NCBI RefSeq assembly: GCF_964340395.1
Contig: NC_135558.1
Location: 739,001 to 803,000, forward strand
Reading direction: 5' to 3'
Source of the DNA: Glandiceps talaboti
Taxonomy: Eukaryota; Hemichordata; Enteropneusta; Spengelidae
Length of the DNA stretch: 64,000 nt
Below the pieces are notes generated by a model. It worked only from the letters and a program-made list of their open reading frames with translations, did not search any database and was not told where the DNA came from. Position numbers and translations under genes: made by a program. Position 1 is the stretch's first letter. The number at the start of each line of letters is the position of its first letter. This document shows positions 23,964 to 36,510 of the stretch, piece by piece.

Positions 23964-26900
23964 GAGACTTATAAAAAGATATTATGATGGATTGTCAGGA
24001 AATAATGAAGTACTGCAATGGAAATGTCATTAAACTTAATTATTGTAAGGAGAGTATTTATAAATATCACACATTTGTATTGATTGGTGTCTTTCACATT
24101 ACTAGCTATTGTATCTCACAAAGTGGAGGCTCATATTCATACAAAATACATGACATTCCCAAACAACAAACTTCATGCTTAAGGTCCTAAAATTATAACT
24201 TCATTCACATGATTACATGATCATTGAATGCAAGGACCAATGTAAGTACAAAATTGTATAACCACTTGCTTAGTAATCTTGGCAACTACCATGATCTCTA
24301 TTATTATTAAAAGTTTAGATAGTACTTACTTTTCTCACAATGTACATTTTCCACGAGGTGATTTTGCCAATCTTGTGGTATCAGTACTTTATTTGAATTT
24401 TGTGATATGGTATACTAGCCTAGGCCTAATTCTAAATGAAGCACTGATGAACTGAATTGAAATGGTGCAATACAGCTGTACATATGTTTGTGCTTAGTTG
24501 TTAGACATATAGACAACACTAGATTGAATCTTTTCATGAGAGGTGACAATAGAAAACAACCTTGATCATGACTTAAGGAATTCATTACTTTTGAAGGCAT
24601 ATTATTTGTAGAATAGCAAATTTAACATTTATTTATGAATATTAGTGTGGCAGCTGTTCTGAATTTATCAATATTACTAAATTTAGTAATAGTATTTTGA
24701 CTTCTTTTTCTTCAAATTTATACACAGTGTTATTATTTTTCCCAGAATTGTTAGGAATTAGTAGTACTTATCTATGTCTTTAACTATTGAGGTGTGCCTG
24801 GCATGAATTCAATATAATTATATAATATTTCTATACTATACAGCAATGCTGTGTCATGCAGTGTGTCCTCTGAATTTAAAAAATGTCTACATTGTGGGTC
24901 AAAATGATAAAAATGTCTTCTTTTTGTGAGTCACCACATTGAGAGAGATAGAGGAATACAAAACATGTTTGGTGTGTTAGAAAGAATTGCTGTGTATCAT
25001 CAATGGTGTATCAAATTGGCATAGTGGGTACTCTGGTAGTGTGCACCCAAAGCCATATGTGTAACTAAACGATATTTTTTACAGGTAAAAACCAAATTTG
25101 GCTTTTCCCTGTACTGTGCAAATGGTTTCATATGATTTGTATGTGCTATAAAATAGCTTCATAGAACCTAAGTAAGACAGTATGTAAATTTGACAATATA
25201 CATGTGAAATCAGTTGTAAAGCGATGCCAAGTTGTACATGTGCAAACAGAAAATATTGGATTTATTTTATGGCTCTATGTCACAGCAATATGCAGTTACA
25301 CTATTGTTTTTATGTTAATCAAAATATGAAGGCCATGAAAATCACCATTATTTTCCCAAATTATGCATGGATTGATGGTGATAAAGGTTTTGTCTTTGGC
25401 ACATAGTAACAAGACCCCCTATGTCACTCATATTTTTCCTCAATTGAACCAAAGAAAATATTGGGAATGAGATAAAAATTGTCATATCTGAGAATTTACA
25501 CATGTTGTTAACAAAGAGAATCTCTAGGTATATTATTTTTTAACAAAATGTGTAAATTCCCTGCTTTGCTGTATAACATACTATCAATTTGACTCAAACC
25601 AAGTTCAAAGTATTTTGGTGACTAGATAAAAGGGCACACTGCAGTTTTCTCTATTTTTTTATGTTCCTCTATATTTTTTGTATTACAACTACGACCCTAA
25701 AGTGAATTCAATCAATTCCAGTTTGTCAAGTTTTCAAATATTATTGTATTGTAAATGTATGTCATTAATCTATTTTGTACATCTAGTGTACAATCAAATT
25801 TATTAGAGTTTTCTTCCTAATTATTTTTGTTTTGTTTCAAAACTGCACCAGCTGTAACTGGAACATATTATACATTTCAAATTCAGTCATTTATAATAAA
25901 ATGAGTTTACAGCATATCCCATCAAGATATATGTTGCTTTTCATGTGTAATAAATTAAATTTATTGACAGTAAAACTCTGAGAATTGTTGTTTACTTGTT
26001 TAGTCAAAGTTACCATTGTATTCGGTGGATCTTTCTTGCCAACCCTTTTCATGTTACTGCATTGAAATGTTCAGGGCTCTACATGTTGGATTATGAATGG
26101 GAACATAAAATAAACATTCAAGTAAATTAGTAGTCTAAGAGTAGAGTAGAGTACATCGTCGTAAACCACAGCCTCTTCTACGGTTTCATTTATTTACAAA
26201 TTAGCTGCATAGCTAATTTTGTTTTGTACATCAACACTACAACCAATCAGATTGCCTCATGCATACCATGTGATATCAAATGCCTTGGTATGATAGTATC
26301 CCACATTAACCTGACTTGGACAAGGTGAGTTCTAGTTGCTGAAATGTAATTTTGTCATCCTATGGACAAGCTTGCATGGAATGATATGAACAGAAAATAA
26401 CGGCTAACAAATCTTGCCTGGAGTATCAAATAGGGTTTGTGAGAGCATGGATTTCACTGATGCTGTGTGCCGTCAGATATGATCATGATTTTGTATCAAG
26501 TTACACAATGGCCATACACCTAACTGTAAATAGGTAATGTACGATATAGCATGGGGTAGGAAGGACCTTGGTGGGTATACAAATGTAGGTACAACAAGAT
26601 GAGATTAGCCGATTCATGCAAGTTCACTCAAATGTAATTCATGGTCTGTGGTTGTTGAAGTGTTGTTAACGATACTTTGGTTAATTTTACAAGGGACTGA
26701 ACCTGGGCTGAATGCTGATAAGTACGACCTTTTAGCTGGAATCACCATACAGAAGACGTGTAGCAAGTTTCATAAGAACTGATGCAGGAGTTTTTTAGAT
26801 ATCATGTCGGTACAGACAGACAAAAGGATATGATATGATATATATGATATACATGTATGTGTTTTATTGTCATATATATACTGATACATATATAATGAAA

Positions 26901-28046
26901 TGTGCATTGATTTTGCGTGTAATGAATAGGGGATGTGTTCCTTCATCAGATTGATGCATACACACAAAGATGAGTACACTGTCAGCCACCTTCAGTTAGT
27001 TTATTTGAAAATATATACATATAGCACATGAACTACTTTAGAAAATTAAAAGACGCTACTCCCATGGATATATATGTTTTGAACTTGAACTCTAGATGTG
27101 GAGAAACAACAACCACCCCCCCCCCCCCCTCCATGAAAATTATTCACAATGTCAAACAAAATTTCTTGGATGATAAAGTCTTTGACAGTAGCACAGTTGC
27201 AAATTACCAACATCAACTTCTAAATTAAATGATGATTATTTGAAAATTTCATTTATTTTTTAGTATTCTTCATACTTTATCATAAAAGGTTACGATAAAT
27301 ACATGTGTTCATTTGATAATTTAACTGGTTAAGGAATTCAATCAAAACGACTTTTACACATATTCAAAGAAACACTTCAAGTGAATACAGATATAAATTT
27401 GCCATGGGCTAATTCCTTTATTTAAATTTTTTTACACATTTGGATGAATAAAATTTGATAATAAATTAGCCCACGACAAATTTACATCTATATTCATGTG
27501 ATGTGTTACTTTGAATATGATTACATCAAAAAGTGATATGTAATCATTTTGGATTATAAAATCATTTGAAAAAAATTGGCAACTTGGGTACTTTCTCTTG
27601 TGTAACACAATGAACAATCAGAGGGTCATTAGTATATATTTATGCTAATAACAGTATTGAGTATTCAAATTCAAGTTAATGATAACTTGTTATATTACAA
27701 TGCAATCAACCTCACATCTTAGACTGTACATACTTTATCTAGTGCAAGTCTTGGAATTGTTCACAGATTTAAGATATAACACTGCTATGCTATGCTATGC
27801 TAGGTAGTTGATGACAATGATGTAGAACTCTGCATGTGAAGAAATATTTCTTTATGTCCAGTTGTGCATGTGTTGTGGTTTGTGTAGTTTTAATGCTGAC
27901 GTCCTCTTGTTGACTGATATGTTGATAACTGAAAATGTAGCTTGGGCAATACGTTGATGAGTTTGGACAGGATTTTGTTGAGAATTGTAAAGTATTGACA
28001 CCAGGTAATTTTGCTTTTCTTTTTTCTCAACAGTTAATACAGGTTC
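23964..28046. other. Gap between LAP1-type gene and KCTD (3' to 3')
   Basis: AT-rich intergenic DNA downstream of both genes. The first part probably includes a long LAP1-type 3' UTR. A GTGTAATAAATTAAATT stretch near 25948 could supply a poly(A) signal. The rest shows small microsatellites (GATATGATAT near 26828, a C run near 27117) and a MITE at about 27340-27545. No supported gene is seen. Confidence 0.5.
27345..27530. mobile_element. MITE with arms of about 75 bp
   Basis: The left arm (ACACATATTCAAAG, GTGAATACAGATATAAATTT, GGGCTAATT) and right arm (AATTAGCCCACGACAAATTT, ATCTATATTCATGTGATG, CTTTGAATATGAT) are imperfect reverse complements around an AT-rich centre. It is non-coding, between the LAP1-type gene and KCTD. 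Confidence 0.7.
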
Positions 28047-28814
28047 TCACTTCCTCACACCACGTTCTCGGTGAAAAACCCAGCCAATTTCTGTTGGGAA
28101 TAAAACAGCATTGACTATAACACCAAGATTATCTGTTGGTGACCGAATAAAACCCAATTCTTCTAACTCTCCAACTAACTGAAGATGGTTGAAATACACT
28201 CCGTGCATTCTAGGTTTTATTGTGAATACACACCAAGAACAGTCATCTGACACCAGGGTTCGATCAGGACCAGTGTCGGGTGGGTGGTTGATGTAAAACT
28301 GTAAACTTGGCAACTTTTTCAGAATATTTTTCGCTCCTATGACTTTATATAGTTGAACATACTCTGGACTGATACCGGCCGAATGTTGAACTTGAACTTG
28401 TAGTTTGACATAGTCGATCTGGGGGCCATCATGTTCAGTAATTATCCCCTCTCTGTACGTAGATATAGCTTCCTTCAACGGTTCGATTTGATAGAAGTCG
28501 GCTTCATCCATCAGCATGTCATATTCTTTGAAATTGTTCGGTAGTCGAAGAGTGGAATTACGAAGGTAGTTGAGTACATATCGAAACAACTCGCCGTCTC
28601 TGTCAATAAAGTAGTACCCATCCTCGTCTTTCTTTGCCGAATAATTGCCACTAAACATTGCACCCAACATGCAATCGGGATACTTTGTCAACGTCGTTAG
28701 GGAAGTGGTGAACGTCTTGCCCCCAACATTTAGTTTCACCAGTTCACTGAATTTTACCTGTGCTCTAGGTCTCTCGGCTGCGGCCTTATCTGGAAGGACT
28801 TTCCCTGTCGACAT
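28047..28814 (-). CDS. KCTD-family BTB (T1) domain protein
   Basis: An uninterrupted 255-codon ORF runs from ATG 28814 to TGA 28047. The BTB/T1 domain spans about residues 25-120 with the family signatures LVKLNVGG, TTSLTTLTKYPDCMLGAMF, YYFIDRDGELFRYVLNYLR and EADFYQIEPL. The C-terminal half (about 130-255) is a separate folded segment ending with NAVLFPTEIGWVFHRERG. KCTD proteins oligomerise through T1 and commonly act as CUL3 substrate adaptors or G-protein regulators. Sequence features of the T1 domain recall the KCTD6/21/11 and KCTD1/15 groups, and I cannot choose between them. The intronless structure may be ancestral or reflect retroposition. The satellite array begins roughly 300 bp upstream of its start, so its promoter region is compressed or borders the array. 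Confidence 0.88.
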   Translation of the reverse strand: MSTGKVLPDKAAAERPRAQVKFSELVKLNVGGKTFTTSLTTLTKYPDCMLGAMFSGNYSAKKDEDGYYFIDRDGELFRYVLNYLRNSTLRLPNNFKEYDMLMDEADFYQIEPLKEAISTYREGIITEHDGPQIDYVKLQVQVQHSAGISPEYVQLYKVIGAKNILKKLPSLQFYINHPPDTGPDRTLVSDDCSWCVFTIKPRMHGVYFNHLQLVGELEELGFIRSPTDNLGVIVNAVLFPTEIGWVFHRERGVRK

Positions 28815-30025
28815 TGTTGGCTTCGTGGCTTCAATCTGTCTACCTTGCGCATTTAGGGTAAATAACAGAACGTGTGCAGACGCTATTTCGTGTAGAGTAT
28901 ATGGCTAGACCGTATAGACGGAAGTTTTGGTATTTACGATGACAGGGCGTGACCTTATTTTAAAAGGTCGTCTATTGGTGGCGTCCTACTGAAAAGTCTC
29001 CGATATTAATGTGTTACTGTTAGTGTGTTATAGAGCAAAAAAATTGTTTTGTTGTTGTTATTATTTTTTTATATTGTTGTTGTTGTTGTCATCGTTTACT
29101 GTATTCACTGACTAGCCGTTAGTTTTGGTGCTTTGGCGCTTTGATGCTGGGACTATATTTTATGATGTCGTATGTATATATACGATGCGAGAGTCGTATT
29201 TGCCGTATTTCCACCTACACAAGAGATGAAGACAATGACGTCACCAAAAAGGGATAACCTTCGTGAATAACTGGGTTAACGCATCGAGAGTCACGTTTCC
29301 TTCAAACACGTGTGAATACTATTACTAGGAGCCTGGAAGGTCTTGTTTTCTAAACCTCTTTTATACACAATATTATTTTATACAATTTAGAATTAATTAT
29401 TCGATTGTGCACAGCGCATGGTAAGTATCAAATCAAAGTAAACATCTACATGGTGATTTTATTGAAATATAAAAACTAAAATTTGACAAAAGAGAGATCG
29501 AATTAAATATCAAACAATTTTATATATTTACACTTTGTAAATGATTTTACGTGACGGAACGCAAGACATTTCTGGAAAGCAACACATGAAATTATCAACA
29601 GCATAAGAATCACTTGTGAAAATGTATCATTTTCACGAACAAGTGTCACACATGGCTTGCATGGTGGAAGGGGGCACGGGGGGTGTTACACGTGGCCTCA
29701 GGCAAGACATCATTGTATAATTTGCATTGTCTGATAACAATGTCCGACTACGAGATCGACTTATAAGTTCACGACGAAATAGTTCATTGTGTAACTCTTT
29801 GCATGCCTTTCACGATTTATACGTGTCATTCTCATGAAGCTTTCATATAGGCACTTTATTTTCGAAACCTATCTACGAATATTGTATGACCTTACGTATA
29901 AACTGGGTGACTGATAGGAAGCTGTGACACACATACGTGACCTATCCAGTGCAATTGGGTCAGATGAAATGAAAAATGGAACACGTGGAAACTGTGTATC
30001 GCAAAATGTTACAGATTTGCTTGAA

Positions 30026-30070
30026 GCATGGATGTATTAGTATTATAGGGGGACCCTAATACATCCATGC
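30026..30070. repeat. Hairpin insertion in satellite unit 1 (copy in unit 2 at 31046-31090)
   Basis: The arms GCATGGATGTATTAG and CTAATACATCCATGC are perfect complements around a loop of about 15 bases. The site is flanked on both sides by GCTTGA, compatible with a 6-bp duplication or with part of the palindrome. Units 3 to 8 lack it. Unit 8 carries a related but different hairpin (ATGGATGTG / ATACATCCATGG) at about 37512-37553 in another position. Confidence 0.8.
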
Positions 30071-33000
30071 TTGAACCTAGATGGCATTGTATTCAAAATT
30101 CAGATGATTTGTGTGAATGTGGTAGCACAGCAACAAAACGATGCTATACATCCGGGTAGAGAGACTTCGATTGTTCTCCATCATGCATGACTTAGTTTAG
30201 CGGTTGTATGCATCTTCGTCATAGTAACATATCACATTTGTCGTGTGTATTTCCTTGGTTAAACACCGGAAAAATATCGAGGAATAATATCCAATTGTCA
30301 AAGAAATCTACAGCTAAAGCACAAAGTCAGAATTATTTTAGCTGATTAGATAGACAAGGAGAAAGTTAGCCTGAACGATCCAGGCGCGAGTCTATAATAC
30401 GCGCAATTCAACCATCATCCAATTGTGCACAGAGCAGGCAACGTATCAAAATAAACATCTACACAGTGATTTTACAAACTAAAATTTGACAAAAGAGGGA
30501 TTGAGAATTAAATATCAAACAATTTTATATATTTACACTTTGTAAATGATTTTATGTGACGGAAAGCGAGACATTTCTGGAAAGCAACACATATGAAATC
30601 ATCAAAGGCATACTGGGGGAAGGGGATAAGTGTCACTTGTGAAAAATGTATCGTGTTTTTCACGGACAAGTGTCACGCATGGCTTACATGGGGGGGGGAG
30701 GGGTATTACACGTGGCCTCAGACAAGACATCATTGTATAATTTGCATTGTCTGATAACAATGTCCGACTACGAGATCGACTTATAAGTTCACGACGAAAT
30801 AGTTCATTGTGTAACTCTTTGCATGCCTTTCACGATTTATACGTGTCATTCTCATGAAGCTTTCATATAGGCACTTTATTTTCGAAACCTATCTACGAAT
30901 ATTGTATGACCTTACGTATAAACTGGGTGACTGATAGGAAGCTGTGACACACATACGTGACCTATCCAGTGCAATTGGGTCAGATGAAATGAAAAATGGA
31001 ACACGTGGAAACTGTGTATCGCAAAATGTTACAGATTTGCTTGAAGCATGGATGTATTAGTATTATAGGGGGACCCTAATACATCCATGCTTGAACCTAG
31101 ATGGCATTGTATTCAAAATTCAGATGATTTGTGTGAATGTGGTAGCACAGCAACAAAACGATGCTATACATCCGGGTAGAGAGACTTCGATTGTTCTCCA
31201 TCATGCATGACTTAGTTTAGCGGTTGTATGCATCTTCGTCATAGTAACATATCACATTTGTCGTGTGTATTTCCTTGGTTAAACACCGGAAAAATATCGA
31301 GGAATAATATCCAATTGTCAAAGAAATCTACAGCTAAAGCACAAAGTCAGAATTATTTTAGCTGATTAGATAGACAAGGAGAAAGTTAGCCTGAACGATC
31401 CAGGCGCGAGTCTATAATACGCGCAATTCAACCATCATCCAATTGTGCACAGAGCAGGCAACGTATCAAAATAAACATCTACACAGTGATTTTACAAACT
31501 AAAATTTGACAAAAGAGGGATTGAGAATTAAATATCAAACAATTTTATATATTTACACTTTGTAAATGATTTTATGTGACGGAAAGCGAGACATTTCTGG
31601 AAAGCAACACATATGAAATCATCAAAGGCATACTGGGGGAAGGGGATAAGTGTCACTTGTGAAAAATGTATCGTGTTTTTCACGGACAAGTGTCACGCAT
31701 GGCTTACATGGGGGGGGGGGGGAGGAGGGGTATTACACGTGGCCTCAGACAAGACATCATTGTATAATTTGCATTGTCTGATAACAATGTCCGACTACGA
31801 GATCGACTTATAAGTTCACGACGAAATAGTTCATTGTGTAACTCTTTGCATGCCTTTCACGATTTATACGTGTCATTCTCATGAAGCTTTCATATAGGCA
31901 CTTTATTTTCGAAACCTATCTACGAATATTGTATGACCTTACGTATAAACTGGGTGACTGATAGGAAGCTGTGACACACATACGTGACCTATCCAGTGCA
32001 ATTGGGTCAGATGAGATGAAAAGGGAATACATGCAAACTGTGTATCGCAAAATGTTACAGATTTGCTTGAACCAAGATGGCATTCTATTCAAAATTCAGA
32101 TGATTTGTGTGAATGTGGTAGCACAGGAACACAACGATGCTCTACATCCGGGTAGAGAGACTTCGATTGTTCTCCATCATGCATGACTTCGTGGTTGTAT
32201 GCATCTTCGTCATAGTAACATATCACATTGGTCGTGTGTATTTCCTTGGTTAAACACAGGAAAAATATCGAGGAATAATATCCAACTGTCAAAGAATTCT
32301 ACAGCTAAAACTCAAAGTCAGAAATATTTTAGCTGCTTAGATAGACATGGGGAAAGTTAGCCTGAACGATCCAGGTGCGAGTATATAATACGCGCAATTC
32401 AACCGTCCTAAATCATTCAATTGTGCAGAGCATGCAAAGTATCAAAATAAACATCTACACGGTGATTTTAGGAACTAAAATTTGACAAAAGAGGGATTAA
32501 ATTAAATATTAAACAATTTTATATATTTAAACTTTGTAAATGATTTTATGTGACGGAAAGCAAGACATTTCTGGAAAGCAACACATATGAAATTATCAAA
32601 GGCATACTGGAGGGGGGGGGGGATAAGTGTCACTTGTGAAAATGTATCGTTGTTTTCACGGACAAATGTCACACATGGCTTACACGGGGGGGGGGGGGTA
32701 TTACATGTGGCCTCAGACAAGACATCATTGTATAATTTGCACTGTCTGATAACAATGTCCGACTACGAGATCGACTTATAAGTTCACAACGAAATAGTAC
32801 ATTGTGTAACTCTTTGCATGCCTTTCACGATTTATACGTGTCATTCTCATGAAGCTTTCATATAGGCACTTTATTTTCGAAACCTATCTACGAATATTGT
32901 ATGACCTTACGTATAAACTGAGTGACTGATAGGAAGCTGTGACACACATACGTGACCTATCCAGTGCAATTGGGTCAGATGAAATGAAAGGGAATACATG

Positions 33001-36000
33001 CAAACTATGTATCGCAAAATGTTACAGATTTGCTTGAACCTAGATGGCATTCTATTCAAAATCAGATGATTTGTGTGAATGTGGTAGCACAGCAACAAAA
33101 CGATGCTATACATCCGGGTAGAGAGACTTCGATTGTTCTCCATCATGCATGACTTAGCGGTTGTATGCATCTTCGTCATAGTAACACATATCACATTTGT
33201 CATGTGCATTTCGGTGGTTAAACACAGGAAAAATATCGAGGAATAATAGCCAATTGTCAAAGAAATCTACAGCTAAAACTCAAAGTCAGAAATATTTTAG
33301 CTGATTAGATAGACAAGGGGAAAGTTAGCCTGAACGATCCAGGCGCGAGTTTAAAATACGCGCAATTCAACCGTCATGCAAAGTATCAAAATAAACATCT
33401 ACACGGTGATTTTATAAACTAAAATTTGACAAAAGAGGAATCGAATTAAATATTAAACATTTTTATATATTTACACATTGTAAATGATTTTTATGTGACG
33501 GAAAGCAAGACATTTCTGGAAAGCAACACATATGAAATCATCAAAGGCATACTGGGGGAAGGGGATAAGTGTCACTTGTGAAAAATGTATCGTGTTTTTC
33601 ACGGACAAGTGTCACGCATGGCTTACATGGGGGGGGGAGGGGTATTACACGTGGCCTCAGACAAGACATCATTGTATAATTTGCATTGTGTGATAACAAT
33701 GTCCGACTACGAGATCGACTTATAAGTTCACGACGAAATAGTTCATTGTGTAACTCTTTGCATGCCTTTCACGATTTATACGTGTCATTCTCATGAAGCT
33801 TTCATATAGGCACTTTATTTTCGAAACCTATCTACGAATATTGTATGACCTTACGTATAAACTGGGTGACTGATAGGAAGCTGTGACACACATACGTGAC
33901 CTATCCAGTGCAATTGGGTCAGATGAGATGAAAAGGGAATACATGCAAACTGTGTATCGCAAAATGTTACAGATTTGCTTGAACCAAGATGGCATTCTAT
34001 TCAAAATTCAGATGATTTGTGTGAATGTGGTAGCACAGGAACACAACGATGCTCTACATCCGGGTAGAGAGACTTCGATTGTTCTCCATCATGCATGACT
34101 TCGTGGTTGTATGCATCTTCGTCATAGTAACATATCACATTGGTCGTGTGTATTTCCTTGGTTAAACACAGGAAAAATATCGAGGAATAATATCCAACTG
34201 TCAAAGAATTCTACAGCTAAAACTCAAAGTCAGAAATATTTTAGCTGCTTAGATAGACATGGGGAAAGTTAGCCTGAACGATCCAGGTGCGAGTATATAA
34301 TACGCGCAATTCAACCGTCCTAAATCATTCAACTTGCAGAGCATGCAAAGTATCAAAATAAACATCTACACGGTGATTTTAGGAACTAAAATTTGACAAA
34401 AGAGGGATTAAATTAAATATTAAACAATTTTATATATTTAAACTTTGTAAATGATTTTATGTGACGGAAAGCAAGACATTTCTGGAAAGCAACACATATG
34501 AAATTATCAAAGGCATACTGGAGGGGGGGGATAAGTGTCACTTGTGAAAATGTATCGTTGTTTTCACGGACAAATGTCACACATGGCTTACACGGGGGGG
34601 GGGGTATTACATGTGGCCTCAGACAAGACATCATTGTATAATTTGCACTGTCTGATAACAATGTCCGACTACGAGATCGACTTATAAGTTCACAACGAAA
34701 TAGTACATTGTGTAACTCTTTGCATGCCTTTCACGATTTATACGTGTCATTCTCATGAAGCTTTCATATAGGCACTTTATTTTCGAAACCTATCTACGAA
34801 TATTGTATGACCTTACGTATAAACTGAGTGACTGATAGGAAGCTGTGACACACATACGTGACCTATCCAGTGCAATTGGGTCAGATGAAATGAAAAGGGA
34901 ATACATGCAAACTATGTATCGCAAAATCATAGTGTTACAGATTTGCTTGAACCTAGATGGCATTCTATTCAAAATTCAGATGATTTGTGTGAATGTGGTA
35001 GCACAGCAACAAAACGATGCTATACATCCGGGTAGAGAGACTTCGATTGTTCTCCATCATGCATGACTTAGCGGTTGTATGCATCTTCGTCATAGTAACA
35101 CATATCACATTTGTCATGTGCATTTCGTTGGTTAAACACAGGAAAAATATCGAGGAATAATATCCAATTGTCAAAGAAATCTACAGCTAAAACTCAAAGT
35201 CAGAAATATTTTAGCTGATTAGATAGACAAGGGGAAAGTTAGCCTGAACGATCCAGGCGCGAGTTTAAAATATACGCGCAATTCAACCGTCATGCAAAGT
35301 ATCAAAATAAACATCTACACGGTGATTTTATAAACTAAAATTTGACAAAAGAGGAATCGAATTAAATATTAAACATTTTTATATATTTACACATTGTAAA
35401 TGATTTTTATGTGACGGAAAGCAAGACATTTCTGGAAAGCAACACATATGAAAATATCAAAGGCATACTGGAGGGGGGGGGGATAAGTGTCACTTATGAA
35501 AATGTATCGTTGTTTTCACGGACAAGTGTCACACATGGCTTACAAGGGGGGGGGGGAGGGGGGGGGGTTACATGTGGCCTCAGACAAGACATCATTGTAT
35601 AATATGCAGTGTCTGATAACAATGTCCGACTACGAGATCGACTTATAATTTCACGACGAAATAGTGCATTGTCTAACTCTTTGCATGCCTTTCACGATTT
35701 ATACGTGTCATTCTTATGGATCTTTCATATAGGCACTTTATTTTCGAAACCTATCTACGAATATTGTATGACCTTACGTATAAACTGGATGACTGATAGG
35801 AAGCTGTGACACACATACGTGACCTATCCAGTGCAATTGGGTCAGATGAGATGAAAAGGGAATACATGCAAACTGTGTATCGCAAAATGTTACAGATTTG
35901 CTTGAACCTAGATGGCATTCTATTCAAAATTCAGATGATTTGTGTGAATGTGGTGGCACAGCAACAAAACGATGCTATACATCCGGGTCGAGAGACTTCG

Positions 36001-36402
36001 ATTGTTCTCCATCATGCATGACTTAGTGGTTGTATGCATCTTCGTCAAAGTAACATATCACATTTGTCGTGTGTATTTCCTTGGTTAAACACAGGAAAAA
36101 GTATCGCAGTTCTGTCTAACGAGACAATGTTCCCGCATTTGTTTAGCTTAAATTTTAATAAGTTTTGTTCATCCAACAGAGATACTAGTATTTCGACCAT
36201 AATATGATCAGTAAGGCTTTTTTTCAGCCTTGCTTTTAGAGGCAGGGGACGTTAGTTTAGTTGTGACAGGTTTGTCTCTAAGAATTTTGTTCCTGGTTTG
36301 GTCGGTTCAAGGTTACATTATTATCTAGCCGTTCCCAATGTTTTGTTAATGCATTTTTTAGTTTATCAGATGCTTTGATGTTGGGACTATATGTTGTGAT
36401 GT

Positions 36403-36510
36403 TGAATTGAATTGAATTGAATTGAATTGTTTATTCACCAGATATAAAACAGGATAACATTTTTATGTACATTTCAAAAAGGAGGTTGATTGGATCTGGT
36501 GAGGGCCACA
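36403..36510 (-). mobile_element. 3' end of a non-LTR retroelement with (TTCAA)n tail
   Basis: This 108-bp insertion splits the unit-8 flank. It is absent from the matching unit-1 flank at about 29166, which acts as an empty site. It is bounded by GATGT on both sides (36398-36402 and 36511-36515), a 5-bp target duplication. Read on the minus strand it ends GTGAATAAACAATTCAATTC, with a pentamer tail. Short non-coding 3' ends with simple-repeat tails are typical of truncated LINEs or their SINEs. Another (AATTC)n run is at about 40982-41000. Confidence 0.7.

Noticed and set aside
31971-36021. A 71-codon ORF (MTHIRDLSSAIGSDEMKREY...) repeated in several satellite units
   Set aside because: Differences between units are mostly amino-acid-changing (Q/L, E/Q, H/Q, L/I), with no synonymous excess. 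Other units are interrupted by a hairpin insertion or indels. The ORF follows the repeat rather than protein selection.
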